Shown here one piece after another: positions 33,468 through 44,477 of a DNA stretch of 64,000 bases. The notes beneath the pieces are model-generated. The model saw only the letters and a list, made by a program, of their open reading frames with translations. It had not been told where the DNA came from and did no database searches. Position 1 is the stretch's first letter. The number at the start of each line of letters is the position of its first letter. Source of the stretch: Trichoderma breve (lineage: Eukaryota; Ascomycota; Sordariomycetes; Hypocreales; Hypocreaceae); NCBI RefSeq assembly GCF_028502605.1, contig NC_079234.1, forward strand, positions 6,014,001 through 6,078,000, written 5' to 3'. Made by a program: the position numbers and the translations under genes.

Positions 33468-33697
33468 TTAATATAATACACTATTTACCAAAGCAACCCT
33501 TGAAACATGTCCAGCGGCAAAGTTCCACATCGACTTTCCCCCAACGCCATCATGATGAACTGCTTTCTCACTCATCAAGTCCTCAGTTATTAGTCATCGG
33601 CCTCGGCGTAAAAGTCCAGGCCGAGATCGACAATACATCCGACGAACCGCTTACTCACATTTACTAGCACATTATCGTCAAAGGACTGCTGTGACAC
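33468..33697 (-). pseudogene. Two-exon coding relic without a start
   Basis: A strong GTGAGTAAG donor at 33658, an ACTAATAAC branch-like site and a CTGAG acceptor join 33697-33659 to 33581-33468 in frame. The peptide includes QSFDDNVLVN, then DLMSEKAVHHDGVGGKSM and WNFAAGHVSRVALVNS, ending TAA. Composition is protein-like, but an in-frame stop lies directly upstream and no ATG exon is visible. I do not recognise the family. Best read as the 3' remnant of a lost gene. Confidence 0.3.
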
Positions 33698-34057
33698 TCA
33701 AAAATACCATTCCTTACGTCTGTTTCTGCCGCTCATTCATTGAGACATATCATTTATTTTCATGTTTGGATACTCTATGTACCGTTCAAGCTCCAAAGTA
33801 GCAGAACGTGCACCTGCGGCTGTGTGACTCCATCACCGGTTGATGAGCCCCATTCAGGACTGTTATGTGTTTGGAACTTTGTGATCCTTATTTCGTCGTG
33901 GACACTGGTATAATAACGCTGGTCAACTTTTTGTTTTAACCCCACGTTCAACTGAAGTATATCCATATGTTTCAAAGATGCCGCAGTTGACCTAATTGAT
34001 CTCTGAGTATATATCCATAAATGCCCACCCCTAATCAATGGACTCTTTGCTCTACTG

Positions 34058-35007
34058 CTAAAAGTCTGTGCTACAGATAAGGTCCTTGTTCTCTTTAAGT
34101 GAGTTCAGTGTTTCCTCGCACTTCCCGGTGATTCCTTGATATGCATCAGTTCCCAACGGCAACCTAAAGGGCATCTCGCGACCAGCCGCCGAACCCTCGC
34201 CACGAACAAAGTCCAAAATGAGTGACACTCCCTTTTCCGGGTCACCTGGCTCCTTTCCTCCAAGTGCGGCAAGCATACCCAACAAAGCTTGCGAGGCAGG
34301 TTTGTATTCCGCAATCTGCGCTTCGTGATATTTGGCATTACTTCCGAGCGACGTTCGGAATAGCCCCGGTTCAACAAGCATCGTCTTGATACCCAGAGGG
34401 GAAGTCTCTCTCCAAAGACTCTCAACAAGACCTAAAGTTTGTTGTTAGATGTATCTAAATAATAAAGATGAAGGCCATCATACCTTCGAGGGCAAACTTG
34501 GAGCCGGAGTATGCGCCGCCAAATGGGTGCCCAACCCAAGCAACCAGAGAGCTAAAGAATACTATTTTGCCATCTTTTCGCTCTCTAAAATATGGCAAAA
34601 ATGCTTTGGTAACTTTGAAAACTCCAAACACGTTTGTTTCAAACTGTTGTCGCACTTCTTCAACGCTATAAAACTTTAGCACCACACTCAGCCGCGAATA
34701 CTAAAATGGACGCATCATTTTACCTTGCTTCTTCCCAAGACGCCCCGGTGGAAGAACCAGCATTGTTGACGAGCACATCTACCGCGCCGTATACAGCGAT
34801 GGCCTGCTCTGCGATCTTGTTCAAGTTTTGTTGGTCATCTGTAACATCAAGTTGCAATGTCTTGGCTCCGGCACTTTCCAAGTCTCGGATACTGTCAAGC
34901 TTTCGGGCTGTCGCAATAACACGGTCGCCCCGTGCCAAAATTTGGGTAACAAAACTTCGGCCAAAGCCAGAAGAGCATCCAGTCACGAGCCACACAAGAG
35001 GTGCCAT
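34058..35007 (-). CDS. Short-chain dehydrogenase/reductase (classical SDR) A
   Basis: Exons 35007-34724, 34665-34484, 34431-34058; 279 aa. I chose ATG 35007 (MAPLVWLVTG), the same N terminus as the SDR at 43242; an in-frame ATG at 35037 would add ten residues. Cofactor motif TGCSSGFG (residues 9-16), then LDVTDD, NNAG (about 85), and catalytic YSGSK after the VFFSSLVAW strand. The C-terminal part SPLGIKTMLVEPGLFRTSL is typical of fungal retinol-dehydrogenase-like SDRs. It oxidises or reduces an unknown alcohol or ketone with NAD(P)(H). It is paralogous in layout to 43242-44084, and 760 bp from SDR B on the same strand. Confidence 0.9.
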
Positions 35008-35766
35008 TGTCGGGTAGAAATCTGTTTGTTGGTTCACGCGGTAAGTCTGGATATTAGTTTGAAACGAAATATTTTATTCATCGTGGTAAAACTGCTCTTT
35101 ATATACACGAATGTGTTGCATATGATGATATATCACTTTTCTGCTTTTGCTGGGTTAAGTAGGTTCTATCTATTCAATCCCACGAGGAGCGGGTGGAAGC
35201 GGACTCTGTATAGGCGAAAAGAAGCACTGGAGCGGCCGCCTAGTATACCGACTTTTGGATTGAAGCGGATAGTGGAACGAGAGAAATGTACACTGATTCA
35301 TTGATACGAACGTGTAACCGGATTTATATAGCTAGTATTTGGATCCTATCGGGCGAGATCGACGGACTTTGCTTATCTCCAGTAAGTAGCGCTACTATTT
35401 TGTATAGCACAATGCGCGGTTTTACGCCATTTACCAGGCTCATGAAAGACATTCACAAAAGTAAGAGAATAATTTCCTAAAATGGTTGGCATAACGTTAA
35501 ACTAATGTTTCTGTACGTCATTGCCTTGAGATTGTTTCATGATACGCTCGTGCGTATACTGAGTAATCATAAAAAACGCGACAGGCTAGTTGACACTAGG
35601 TACTACTCTATCTAGCCAAAGTCACCACTTTGACTGTACAAATACAAGTAAAAGATACTCGCAGAAAGCCAAATTAACCTTCTTTTATCTTTGCAAAATA
35701 GATACTAACTATAATGCTACTCTCATGCCAATGGGCCGAAGTACGTCAGAAGGACAAGTCAACGAC

Positions 35767-36716
35767 TTAGGCTTCCAAATGCACGTTGTTGCAGACATCC
35801 CCGAAGACCTCTATAGCATGGGATAAGTAGTTCTGCACAACTTGAATCCTGCCTGCCAAGTCTCGACCTAGTGGAAGAGCCCTTTCTGCCTCGTGGCCTT
35901 TACCAACTCCCTCTCCCACAACGACTTCGTAAACAGCTTTCATGGCCTTGTCTTTGTCTCCATTGGGAGCAAATTTGCCGGTAGACATAATGTTCATTAA
36001 CGTTTCCGACATTGATCCTTTGTAGTCGTCGGGAAGAGGGTTTTGGCCCAGTATGGTCGCATCGCCCATGCCTGTATTAAAAGTTCCAAGAAGGACAGTC
36101 AATACTCGGATGTTAAAGGCCTCAACCTCCTTTGCTAGTGCCTTTGCCATGCCTAAACGCTAGTTAGTCGTGCTTTATCTTTTATTTTGGTTTAGTACAA
36201 ATAAAAAGTTAGTCACTTACTGTCCATTGCAGCTTTACCAGCTCCATAGGGGCCCATGGTAGGGTTAGCCTCCAAGGCTGCACCACTGCTCATGTTCACA
36301 ATTATTCCGAATCTTCGCTTGCGCTGGTGTTTGACGGCAGCCCTGATCAGACGGCTCGGGCCAAAGTATAGCGTCTCCATCAGTGCGCGGTTTTCGCCAT
36401 CGGTGAAGGTTTCTACAGGATTGTAGATGCAATATCCTGCGTTATTAACGAGGACATCAACCTGCTGCCCTCGGCTTTCAAGATCGTCAATTACTTTGTC
36501 GCAATTAATATCATTGACATCCAGTTGAATCCATTGACCGCCCTTGCTCTCAACCTCGGCAACGAGATGGGGTGTAGCTGATGGCTTGCGGGAAGTTGCA
36601 ATCAGATTGTGGCCGTTTGCCTGGACGATACGGGCCAGCGCCAATCCAAAGCCAGACGAAGATCCAGTGATGAGCCATGTAAGAGGCCTCTTGGGTGTAG
36701 TGTATGTAGCTGCCAT
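35767..36716 (-). CDS. Short-chain dehydrogenase/reductase (classical SDR) B
   Basis: Exons 36716-36221 and 36152-35767, intron 36153-36220 (GTAAGT..TTTAG); 293 aa. Motifs: TGSSSGFG (residues 17-24), LDVNDINCD, NNAGYCIYNP (about 90), the VNMSSGAA strand with the catalytic Ser, and YGAGKAAMDS with Tyr and Lys. The tail (EVEAFNIRVLTVLLGTFNTG) matches fungal SDRs acting on polyketide or steroid-like carbonyls; the substrate is unknown. Same strand as SDR A, separate promoter with a TATATAA-like string near 36725. Confidence 0.9.
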
Positions 36717-37590
36717 TTTGGGGATATATAATGTCCTTTAAAGTACTTGTAGGTGATCTTGAAGATGCTTGTGGATGAGACTGGTGGTTTGAGAGGGTTT
36801 GAGAACTTGAAATCTGGCCCGGAGAACCAGGCTTTATATAACAAACCTCCGCACGCATGTCCTTCCAACCAACACGGCCCTCTCCTTTCATCGTCAATTC
36901 TTAAAATCCGTTAAACTCGGACATAGACGTCTTAATGCCATATGTTTTTTGTCGATTCAAAAGCATAACATCCAAGTTATCGTTGGCCGCCGGAATTTTC
37001 CAGCAAAAATGATCCATGGCTCGGGCCATGACCTTGACCCCGATTTCCTATTTTGGAAAACTTTCCGGAAGATGCCCCACCAAACTTCGGCACGATACAC
37101 GGGATTCCCCCGAGTGTTTCCGTCTCGAATCGGCTTTTAGTTTGTCTTTTACTGTAAAACTACTGTGAAATATCGTCATTCAATCAAAATGTAATCCAAC
37201 TGGAAGTTGAGAGATGATGAGTCTATCGGCGTTAGCCAGCGGCACGCAGGTCAAAAGACAGTCGCTGCTGTGCCTATGGAATGCCTGCTGTTTCGCTATA
37301 CCTTTTCAGGACATAGTATGTCAGGACATTGGCAACCAACAACCATTTGCCAACTTCTGCTTCAATAGTTGGGTGACTCTTGATTCCTTGCGGCTGTAAC
37401 TCACACGTGACTTTAGTGAAGCAGTAGGAAAAATAGTTCAGCACACACTTCCACTACCTACACTCACAAAGGCTATAAGTGTCACCGTCTTTGCAGTCTA
37501 AATTGTCATCTTAAGCATGAATAACCACAGAAACAAGCGGTTCAGAATAGTAATCAGTCATGTATATCCTCTGATAAACTAAACTACACT
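36717..37590. other. Intergenic; no gene seen
   Basis: About 870 bp. A palindromic TCCATGGCTCGGGCCATGA lies near 37012-37030. No coding frame supported on either strand. Confidence 0.35.
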
Positions 37591-38724
37591 CTAAGCTTGC
37601 TTCTCCAATTCCAAGATTCTCTTGGCCGTGTCAGCCATCGTCTCATCGAGGCTCCTAAATGTCAAATTGAGCGCCTCAGTTGCCTCGTCCGCGATGATTG
37701 TAGCAGGAACCACTTGTTCGTCCTCTCCACTGTCGGCAGGCAAACGGCCCTTTAGTTCAGGCACTTTAGCAAGAGAGTGCACAAGCGCTGTATATGTCAT
37801 GGAGTGGCCACCAATGGTGAGTCTCTTATTAGCAACCTTGGGTTCCGTGAGCGCTTTTACATGTGCCTCAGCCAAGTCGCGAACGTCGACGTAGCTCGGG
37901 AAAGTTGTGGGCGGAATTGTCGTGTATAAGCCATTAAAGAAGCTGTATATAATTTTGGCGCTGTAGTGCAGACCTTTGGCGCCCTGCTTCACTGGCTCTA
38001 TCGGAGGTCCGAAGATGAGAGCGGGTAGAAAGACGGTGACGGAAAATTTAGGAGAGTTTGTCTTGACAAAATCCCAGATGGCAAGCTCTCCTTCTTTCTT
38101 TCCGGAGCAGTAAGAGATGTAGGCATTCTGAGCCTCGCGTGCTGCTTCCTGCGAGATTGGGAGCCAGGTGGAGTTGGTGAGGGGACCAGCAGAAACTTCT
38201 TCGGGCGAGCCTGTAGTGCAGGCGTTGATAGAGCCAGTGACGACGACAGACATTAGAGTTGGTGCATTTGCTTGCGCAGAGCGAAGAATCGCTAGGTTGC
38301 TATTTGTATGATGATTAGTCGCGTACCAATTATCGTTTACCAGGCAAATCATCTTACCCTTCAACACTGGGATTTAGGAAATGCTGATCGTAGTCGGTAT
38401 TCTCCGGATTGTCCAAAAGAGGCGCAGCGACATGCACAACCTATTAAAAGTGTTAGAACCCATAGAAGCAGGATATCTTGGTGGTGAACCAACATGGTCA
38501 AATTTGTTCTTTTTAAATAATTCATCCCATGCACTTCCATTTGTGATATCCTCAACAACAACTACTTCGAGAGAGTCCTTCCATTCTGGGTGAAAAGAGT
38601 AAATGTCATTAGCAGCTGCCGCCGACCGAACTGTTCCAACCACCTTATGGTTGAGCTTGATTAGAGCATCGATGATGTGCGAGCCGACAAACGAATTCGC
38701 TCCAGTAAGAAGTATGGTAGACAT
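37591..38724 (-). CDS. NAD(P)-dependent epimerase / dihydroflavonol-4-reductase-like extended SDR
   Basis: Exons 38724-38494, 38440-38358 and 38299-37591; 340 aa. The N-terminal TGANSFVGSHIIDAL motif (GxxGxxG) is that of extended SDRs. Splicing across two short introns restores FDHVVHVAAPLLDNPENTD and VEGNLAILRSAQA, both typical of the dihydroflavonol reductase / 3-beta-HSD / Gre2 methylglyoxal-reductase group. Further on: VTGSINACT and the catalytic Tyr-x3-Lys in ISYCSGKKEGE (Tyr replaced within YCSGK, tyrosine kept), then VFLPALIFGPPIEP and FPSYVDVRDLAEAHVKAL. Cytosolic NADPH reductase of aldehydes or ketones. Sits between the SDR pair and the ABM protein, so it is likely part of the same tailoring set. 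Confidence 0.88.
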
Positions 38725-38830
38725 TGCGATGGAGTAAAATGAGCAGATAGATTGTATGAGCTGTATATATAGATGTTGGATGCTGTGAAGATAGAGACTT
38801 CAGAATAAAGATTCGGTTGGGTTGCGAAAG

Positions 38831-39195
38831 CTATTCTTTTTGTATCTTTTCCGCAACCTCATCCAAAGACTCTTGCCCCCGCAGTGGCTTCACATTTGCA
38901 ATTTGCGCACCCTCCTCATGCGCCATGCACAATCAAGGCGTGAGGGGAAAGGGTACACCAGACTATTTTGGAATTTTTAGCATGTATCGTACATTGGTTT
39001 TGGTGTCTTCAGTATGCACATCAGTACTGTGTCTTCTTTCTACAACCGTGACTTTAGAAAAGTCTGGACTGCTCTCGCTTACTCGAAAGGGTTAGTATAA
39101 TGCGTATTAGCAAAGCTTACGCCTCGAGAGTGGTGTTGTAGGAATCCACCCGCAGATTTGATATGCTTCTCATCTATAGTCCAATCCTTCGTCAT
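38831..39195 (-). pseudogene. Small two-exon gene with in-frame stops
   Basis: ATG at 39195 opens exon 39195-39121 (MTKDWTIDEKHIKSAGGFL.. 25 codons). A 47-bp intron with GTAAGC, an ACTAAC branch site and a CGAG acceptor joins exon 39073 downwards (SSPDFSKVTVVERRHSTDV, then KTNVRYMLKIPK) to a TAG at 38963. The same frame then continues SGVPFPLTP, TGA, and a protein-like tail (MAHEEGAQIANVKPLRGQ, SLDEVAEKIQKE) to TAG at 38831. So either a 61-aa product or a longer gene broken by two stop codons, both of which could arise by C-to-T change. Family not recognised. Confidence 0.4.
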
Positions 39196-39546
39196 TCAGC
39201 TTACTACTTTAATGCTAGTGTTTCATTTTGCTGAGTATCATTATTAATTCAGCTGCGCCCGGTTCTAACCTTAACCCGACAGCTTAATTGTAAACCTTAT
39301 AAATGAGCCGGATATTGCGGTTGCTGCGGGTAATTATAAATCACTCTGGCCCGATTTTTCCTTGACAAATTACCTTGGCATGGTTACCCATTGTTTATCT
39401 AGCAGATTTATTTATACTGCACTGCCGCCAGAGGCTCAGCTAATACTATTCTTCTACGTGAGCTATATATCCTTTTCCGGGCCGACTACTTTGGAGTGCC
39501 GTCTACTGCATAAGAAGAAGACCTGATATCACGTAGCATCATCAAA

Positions 39547-39961
39547 ATGTCATCACCACACGTTCGCTCTTCAGGCTTCAGTGTCCATGTTACCATAACA
39601 ATTGACCCGGCCAATACCAGCGCCTTCCTGGCCGCTTTTCGAAGAATCTACGAAATTGTTGCTGCAGAGCCAGAGTGTACATACTTTGAAGTCTTCCAGT
39701 CACTCGAAGAGCCCGGCGTTTTTCGCTTTGTGGAAAATTGGAGCAAAGATGTTCAGTGGTTCAAGGAGGTGAGTTAGTCCGAGTAGAATTCGTGATGTCT
39801 CCGTAACCAACTATCGTTGATATCTGTAGGTCCAACTCACCAAGGCGTACTACACTCCGTATTTAGAGGCGACCGAACCAATGTGGATCAAGCCAAGATC
39901 AATCAAATACTTTGAAAGATTCTCGGGAGAATGGTTGACAGTGAAACCTGAAAACAACTAG
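39547..39961 (+). CDS. ABM-domain (antibiotic biosynthesis monooxygenase-like) protein
   Basis: Exons 39547-39768 and 39830-39961; 117 aa, one ABM ferredoxin-like domain. Signatures: FSVHVTITIDPANTSAFLAAF, AEPECTYFEVFQSLEEPGVFRFVENWSKD and the second-exon start VQLTKAYYTPYL, typical of dimeric alpha+beta-barrel proteins. Members act as cofactor-free monooxygenases, cyclases or degrading enzymes on aromatic polyketides. The N-terminal SSPHVRSSG has no targeting signal, so cytosolic. The position among reductases and a C6 regulator supports a role in modifying or detoxifying an aromatic compound. Confidence 0.82.
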
Positions 39962-40706
39962 TGCTTATCAGCTGAAGGCACCCATGACATGAAGGAGCTG
40001 GAAGATTGCCAGGAACCAAATCCCTCACAGAAAAGTGTTACGCTAGCTGGAGTTCTTGTTAGTGTATCGTCGAATACTTTACAACACGAAGTCGATTTAC
40101 ATGAATGTATAAACTATATAACCTATTTCTCTGGCTTGCAATGGTGAAATGTGAAGAATGCTCTTGGGATATTTTATAAATGCCCTAAATGGAGGAAATG
40201 ATGTTGAGATAGCAATGGGTTTTTACGCGTAACGGCGACCGATTCGATCTGACCTAATCTTAATCAGGTTAAATCCAATGAAACCGAACTTGACAGCCAT
40301 CAGCAAATTTAGAGAGGTTAACCATGTCTATAATTAGGATTAGAGTGCCAATACAGCCGCAATGGCTTATTCAGTGATTATTCAGTAAAGGATTTGCCCC
40401 TGCCTTTGATCACACACATAATCAGGGCAAATGACACTCCGTAGCGTATATTCTCTGTGCCGTTAACTATAATACAGCCAAGGTAGATATTTTGTCTCTA
40501 GGGCTTCAAGAGCTAATACCGCATTGACCTCTGTCCCTGTTGAGCCATATTTTCCACTTCATCTATACTAGTACGCGCGAATGACCGTGAGCTAGTGGTG
40601 GAAATCCTTCCCCGCCATTCTTGTATACTTGATTCCGTGAAACTAGCGAGCACTCCAGTACTGTATACGAAGAGCATCTGAAGAGAGATTCGGCGGATGA
40701 AGATGG
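39962..40706. other. Convergent 3' intergenic; no gene seen
   Basis: About 750 bp between convergent genes. Only short frames; nothing supportable. Confidence 0.4.
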
Positions 40707-42886
40707 TTAGAATCCCACTCTGTCCCAATTCCAAACGCCATCCAGAATACCCAAGTCCATTTCTAAGAATTCGGTTCCATCTGCCGCCAAAGTGTTTTCC
40801 ATAAACTGCAAATCTTCGTCCGAAATAGATGGAAAATGTTCACTCAATTTGGAAGAGTGAAGCGAATCAACACCCAGTTCAACGCCATCTTTCGCGATGT
40901 GGGTGCCAGTACTCTCCATCTCTTCGATCAATTCTCGTTCCAAAGGGTATAAATTAATGCGGTCTTTCAGTGTAGAGAGGATGCTCCACGTTGCGTCACC
41001 CATCTTGGTGAAGCCGCGCAAACGGTGAGCAATGTGTAATGCCTGGCCAACCGCATGGACAACTTCTGTCCTCCTGGGGACCATTGTACCGCCAACATCG
41101 TGTATTAACAAAGAGCACAAGAGTGCTGCATTGTCAAAGGGACAGAATGCGACCATGTAATATTTTGCTTGTTGTGGAAAGCAAAGATCAAAAGTGTCTC
41201 TGCTCACGGACATGGCTTTTAAGCTTATATCAACAATCTGATGCAATAGAGCCATGGTTTCCGAAGGAATTTCTGTTTCGGTGCGCTCCATTGAGAATAT
41301 CTCGGATGAAATAAGGATGGACCTCAAAAGTATAGCCTGGGTCATGTAGCCTACGCAGTGCAGCTGTAGGCGTTGAAAGGGTATATGTGGAAAGTCTGTA
41401 TCCCATCGCCTGTCTGGATTGACGATGCTAAATACCGCTGGCAGAGAAGACATCCAGGATTCAACAAAAGCAACCTTGCTCTGTAGGTTTGTCTTGTCCA
41501 CACCATCACCTTCACTCAGCTGCCTTGCAAGCTGGCTCTCTAGTATCTTGGAAACAATATGAGATGGGACATCAGGAGTGTTGGATTGATCCAAGGCTGG
41601 ATTCGGCAGCGATACCGGGGAGTCTGATTGTATCATAGGAGGGCGGTTAAAACTTGCTGTCATGAATCTAGTGTAAACAGCGTCAGCCATATGCAAGACA
41701 ACCAAGGCCTAGCGCGAAGCGACACATACCTATCCCATGTGTACAGGGCACACCATAGTCTTCGTCGAATCTCTAGGTCAAATTCACTCATCTTATCTGA
41801 ACGCACATCCATGTGGATCCCTTGAGACACTCGAGATTAGCTGACTAGTCTCTGAAGCTGTTCTATCACCGGAACAACTATACCGATTTCTTGAGCCTGT
41901 CTCACTGCGGCACCTAGCTCGTGCCAAGATCTGACAAAGTCTGCCTCCCCTTTGTGCCACGTGGCAGAAAGAAAGAGCTGCTGTGCATTAACGAGACCGC
42001 CTGAACCTGGAGATAGAAAGCCGCTAATGATCTGCGCGGCATCGTGATAAGACTTGCTCAAGTTTTGAACGGAGTCACCCAGGTCGGTCTCTAGCTGAGA
42101 TGAAGTTTGGGGCGGGAGAAACTGTGTAGAGTTGGCACAAATGCGGAGTATCAGACAAGTCAACGCAATGGTTGGGGTATTGCGCAAGCTTTGGGCTTCG
42201 CGACGGTGACACCACCAGTCGACATAGATGACCATGAAAGACGGCTGGTGTAAAATCCCGTAGTGATAATTGACATTGTCGAAAAAGTTCTTCACCAGAA
42301 TGTCTGTATAGGGCCGTGGAGGCACGGCGCGGGAGGCTCTGAGAATTGGATCTGGCAGAGCCTCAGACGAGTCTGTGTATTCAGCACTGCGCTGAGACAA
42401 TGAGTCAATGGTTAGCGGTTATCCCTGCTACAACAGGTCCCTACCGCAATAGGGATTCTTTACAGGTTGCCTTACAGTTATACTGCCAAAGATTGCGTCG
42501 TTCTTCTCATACATGTAGCCCAGCATGTGCATCGCAGATGCCGAATTGGTGACTTGAGTGGCATCATCTTGAGACCCAGAGACAGATGACGAAGACGCAG
42601 TTGAAGGCGTCTCCTTTGTAGCGCTCATACGCGTTTCATTTGTTCTAAATATAGCTGGTTAGACGAGATTCTGTAGACCGGTTGCTTCAATCACTCACCT
42701 CTGATACCTTTGAGTTGACTGTGAGAACTGGCATTTGTGTGCCATTTTGCGGCTAGTGCAGTGGTTACAAGGCCACTGGCGGTCGCATTTCTTCTTCATC
42801 TTCCGGCATTCGAGACATGCCGTGACGGTGCGCCCTCGGCAGCGCTTGCTTGTATTCTTTTCCAGGTCCATTGTGTCTTGTCGCAA
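40707..42886 (-). CDS. Zn(II)2Cys6 transcription factor with fungal_trans domain
   Basis: Five exons: 42886-42699, 42644-42476, 42391-41884, 41820-41730, 41667-40707; 638 aa from ATG 42886 (a second ATG at 42871 is equally likely). Zinc cluster CLECRKMKKKCDRQWPCNHC..C at residues 24-52. The regulatory domain begins FFDNVNYHYGILHQPSF. The decisive join is AVRQAQEIG to IHMDVRSDKMSEFD and RRRLWCALYTWDR to FMTASFNRPPM, the standard middle homology motif; it needs the 63-bp intron 41821-41883 and the 62-bp intron 41668-41729. C terminus is acidic (DEDLQFMENTLAADGTEF), as in activators. It is divergent from the SDR at 43242 with a shared 355-bp promoter, so it probably regulates that gene and perhaps the whole SDR set. 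Confidence 0.88.
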
Positions 42887-43241
42887 TGGCGTATGCAGAA
42901 ACTGTCAATTCAAGCTCCAAGTTTGCTCACTGCTTTCTGCGACGCGGCCGCTATATAGCGGGAAAATCCATAATTGTCGGGTTTTTGGACGGCCAGCGCG
43001 GAGACAAGCACAGAGACTAGCGCGGAGTTGCTGACTGATGCTCCGAATCATCGCGGAATCTGTAACTATTGTCGGGAAACAGTAAAAGAAGATGCTAGAT
43101 TTAGTTGTCAAGTTGTCTATATAAATGTCAAGAAGCCTATTTCGTTAGGACAAAAAAACACCAATTCAGTCTCATCAACAAAAGCCACCAGTTTGCACCA
43201 ATCTTTACCTCACATCTCAAACCACAAACACTTACATCGCA
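42887..43241. promoter_or_regulatory. Bidirectional promoter (C6 regulator / SDR C)
   Basis: 355 bp between divergent start codons. TATA-like CTATATAAAT at 43117-43126 faces the SDR; GCTATATAGC near 42949-42958 faces the regulator. Three direct CGCGGA copies (42997, 43021, 43052) look like spaced CGG half-sites for a Zn2Cys6 protein. Confidence 0.5.
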
Positions 43242-44084
43242 ATGGCTCCTCTTGTATGGTTCATCACTGGAGCAAACGCCGGTTTCGGTCTTACCCTAGC
43301 CAATCTAGCTCTTTCCAAGGGCGATACAGTTGTGGCAACTGCCCGAAGTCTCTCAAAGTTTCCTGAGTCTCTTACAAAGAACCCCAATGCCGACTTGGTA
43401 GAAACAGAAGTCACCGCGCCAGCTGCCAACATTACCGCGCTAGTCAATGCCGCCGCTGCCAAACACGGAAGAATCGATGTACTTGTAAACAATGCAGGTT
43501 TTGGGCATATCGGCGCAGTTGAGGAAGTTTCCGATGAAGAAGCTCATTACCAATTTGATGTCAACTTCTTTGGCGTGCTCAACTTCACAAGAGCGGTTAT
43601 CCCACACATGAGAAAACAAAAATCCGGCGTCATTGTACAACTTTCTAGTGGCGTGGGCATTCTCGGCCCTCAAGGAGCCCCGCTTTATTCAGCTTCCAAA
43701 TTCGCGGTTGAAGGTCTGAGCGAGTCCATGGCCATAGAGTTGAAACCGTTTGGCATTCGGGTTCACATTGTTGAGCCTGGCGTTTTCCGAACCGACTTCT
43801 TGAAGTCCATCTCCCAAGGCCAGAATGTGAGCCGCCATCTGGAAGGATATGCGGACTTGGGCGGGATGCTCACTGGAATGCACGGAAAGCAGCCAGGTAA
43901 TGCGGAGCTTGGCATCCAACGTCTGTATGAGATCGCGACTGGGACAGGAATGGCCGCTGGCCTAGAGGATCAACTTCGATTTCCTCTAGGATCAGACTGT
44001 TACTCCATGTTGGAGGCGAAAATTAGGATGCTCAATGAAACGGCAGAGAAGGGCAAAGCCATTGCGCAGAGCACGGATTATTAA
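43242..44084 (+). CDS. Short-chain dehydrogenase/reductase (classical SDR) C
   Basis: Single exon, 280 aa. Cofactor motif TGANAGFG (residues 9-16), ARS for NADP preference, NNAGFGHIG (about 84-92), IVQLSSGVG with the catalytic Ser, and YSASKFAVEG with Tyr and Lys. C-terminal FGIRVHIVEPGVFRTDF is shared with SDR A (34058-35007), with which it is collinear from the first residues (MAPLVW). So the two are paralogues, one with two introns and one with none. NAD(P)H-dependent oxidoreductase of unknown substrate; cytosolic. Probably controlled by the divergent C6 regulator. Confidence 0.92.
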   Translation: MAPLVWFITGANAGFGLTLANLALSKGDTVVATARSLSKFPESLTKNPNADLVETEVTAPAANITALVNAAAAKHGRIDVLVNNAGFGHIGAVEEVSDEEAHYQFDVNFFGVLNFTRAVIPHMRKQKSGVIVQLSSGVGILGPQGAPLYSASKFAVEGLSESMAIELKPFGIRVHIVEPGVFRTDFLKSISQGQNVSRHLEGYADLGGMLTGMHGKQPGNAELGIQRLYEIATGTGMAAGLEDQLRFPLGSDCYSMLEAKIRMLNETAEKGKAIAQSTDY

Positions 44085-44189
44085 ACAATTTGGATCTTTT
44101 AGACATACATCTGCAGATAGAACAGCATCAAATGACTTTGGATAATAATTAAAGAAATTGTTATTTACCACTACGAGCTCTCCTCAGCT

Positions 44190-44477
44190 TCAACAACAAG
44201 AAAGGCACTTAATTGATAGTACAATGGCATCAGATAGAGAGAACGGTTTTTGTGATGCTCTGATCCTAGGGTAAGCCTTCGAGTCCGGTTTGAGCGAGAC
44301 GCCTATAAGTGTATTTTTAGAAGCGGCTTCGACACTCGGAAAATTAAGCTTGTGTGGAGCCACAGTAAAGGCGCACCACTCAAATCCTTCGCCCAGGTAC
44401 AAGTGTCCTTCACGACGCTCGAATAAGATCAACAAGTCTTCTTTGCATGTTGGTGGATAGCAAGTAACCGAGCTCAT
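44190..44477 (-). CDS. Small hypothetical protein
   Basis: Intact 95-codon frame from ATG 44477 (MSSVTCYPPTCKEDLLILFE). The peptide is protein-like: EGHLYLGEGFEWCAFTVAPH, KLNFPSVEAASKNTLIGVSL, KPDSKAYPRIRAS, then FSLSDAIVLSIK and a CLSCC end. I do not recognise the family, and no signal peptide or membrane helix is seen. The tidy hydrophobic periodicity and lack of low complexity argue for a real gene rather than a chance frame. No introns needed. Confidence 0.4.
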   Translation of the reverse strand: MSSVTCYPPTCKEDLLILFERREGHLYLGEGFEWCAFTVAPHKLNFPSVEAASKNTLIGVSLKPDSKAYPRIRASQKPFSLSDAIVLSIKCLSCC

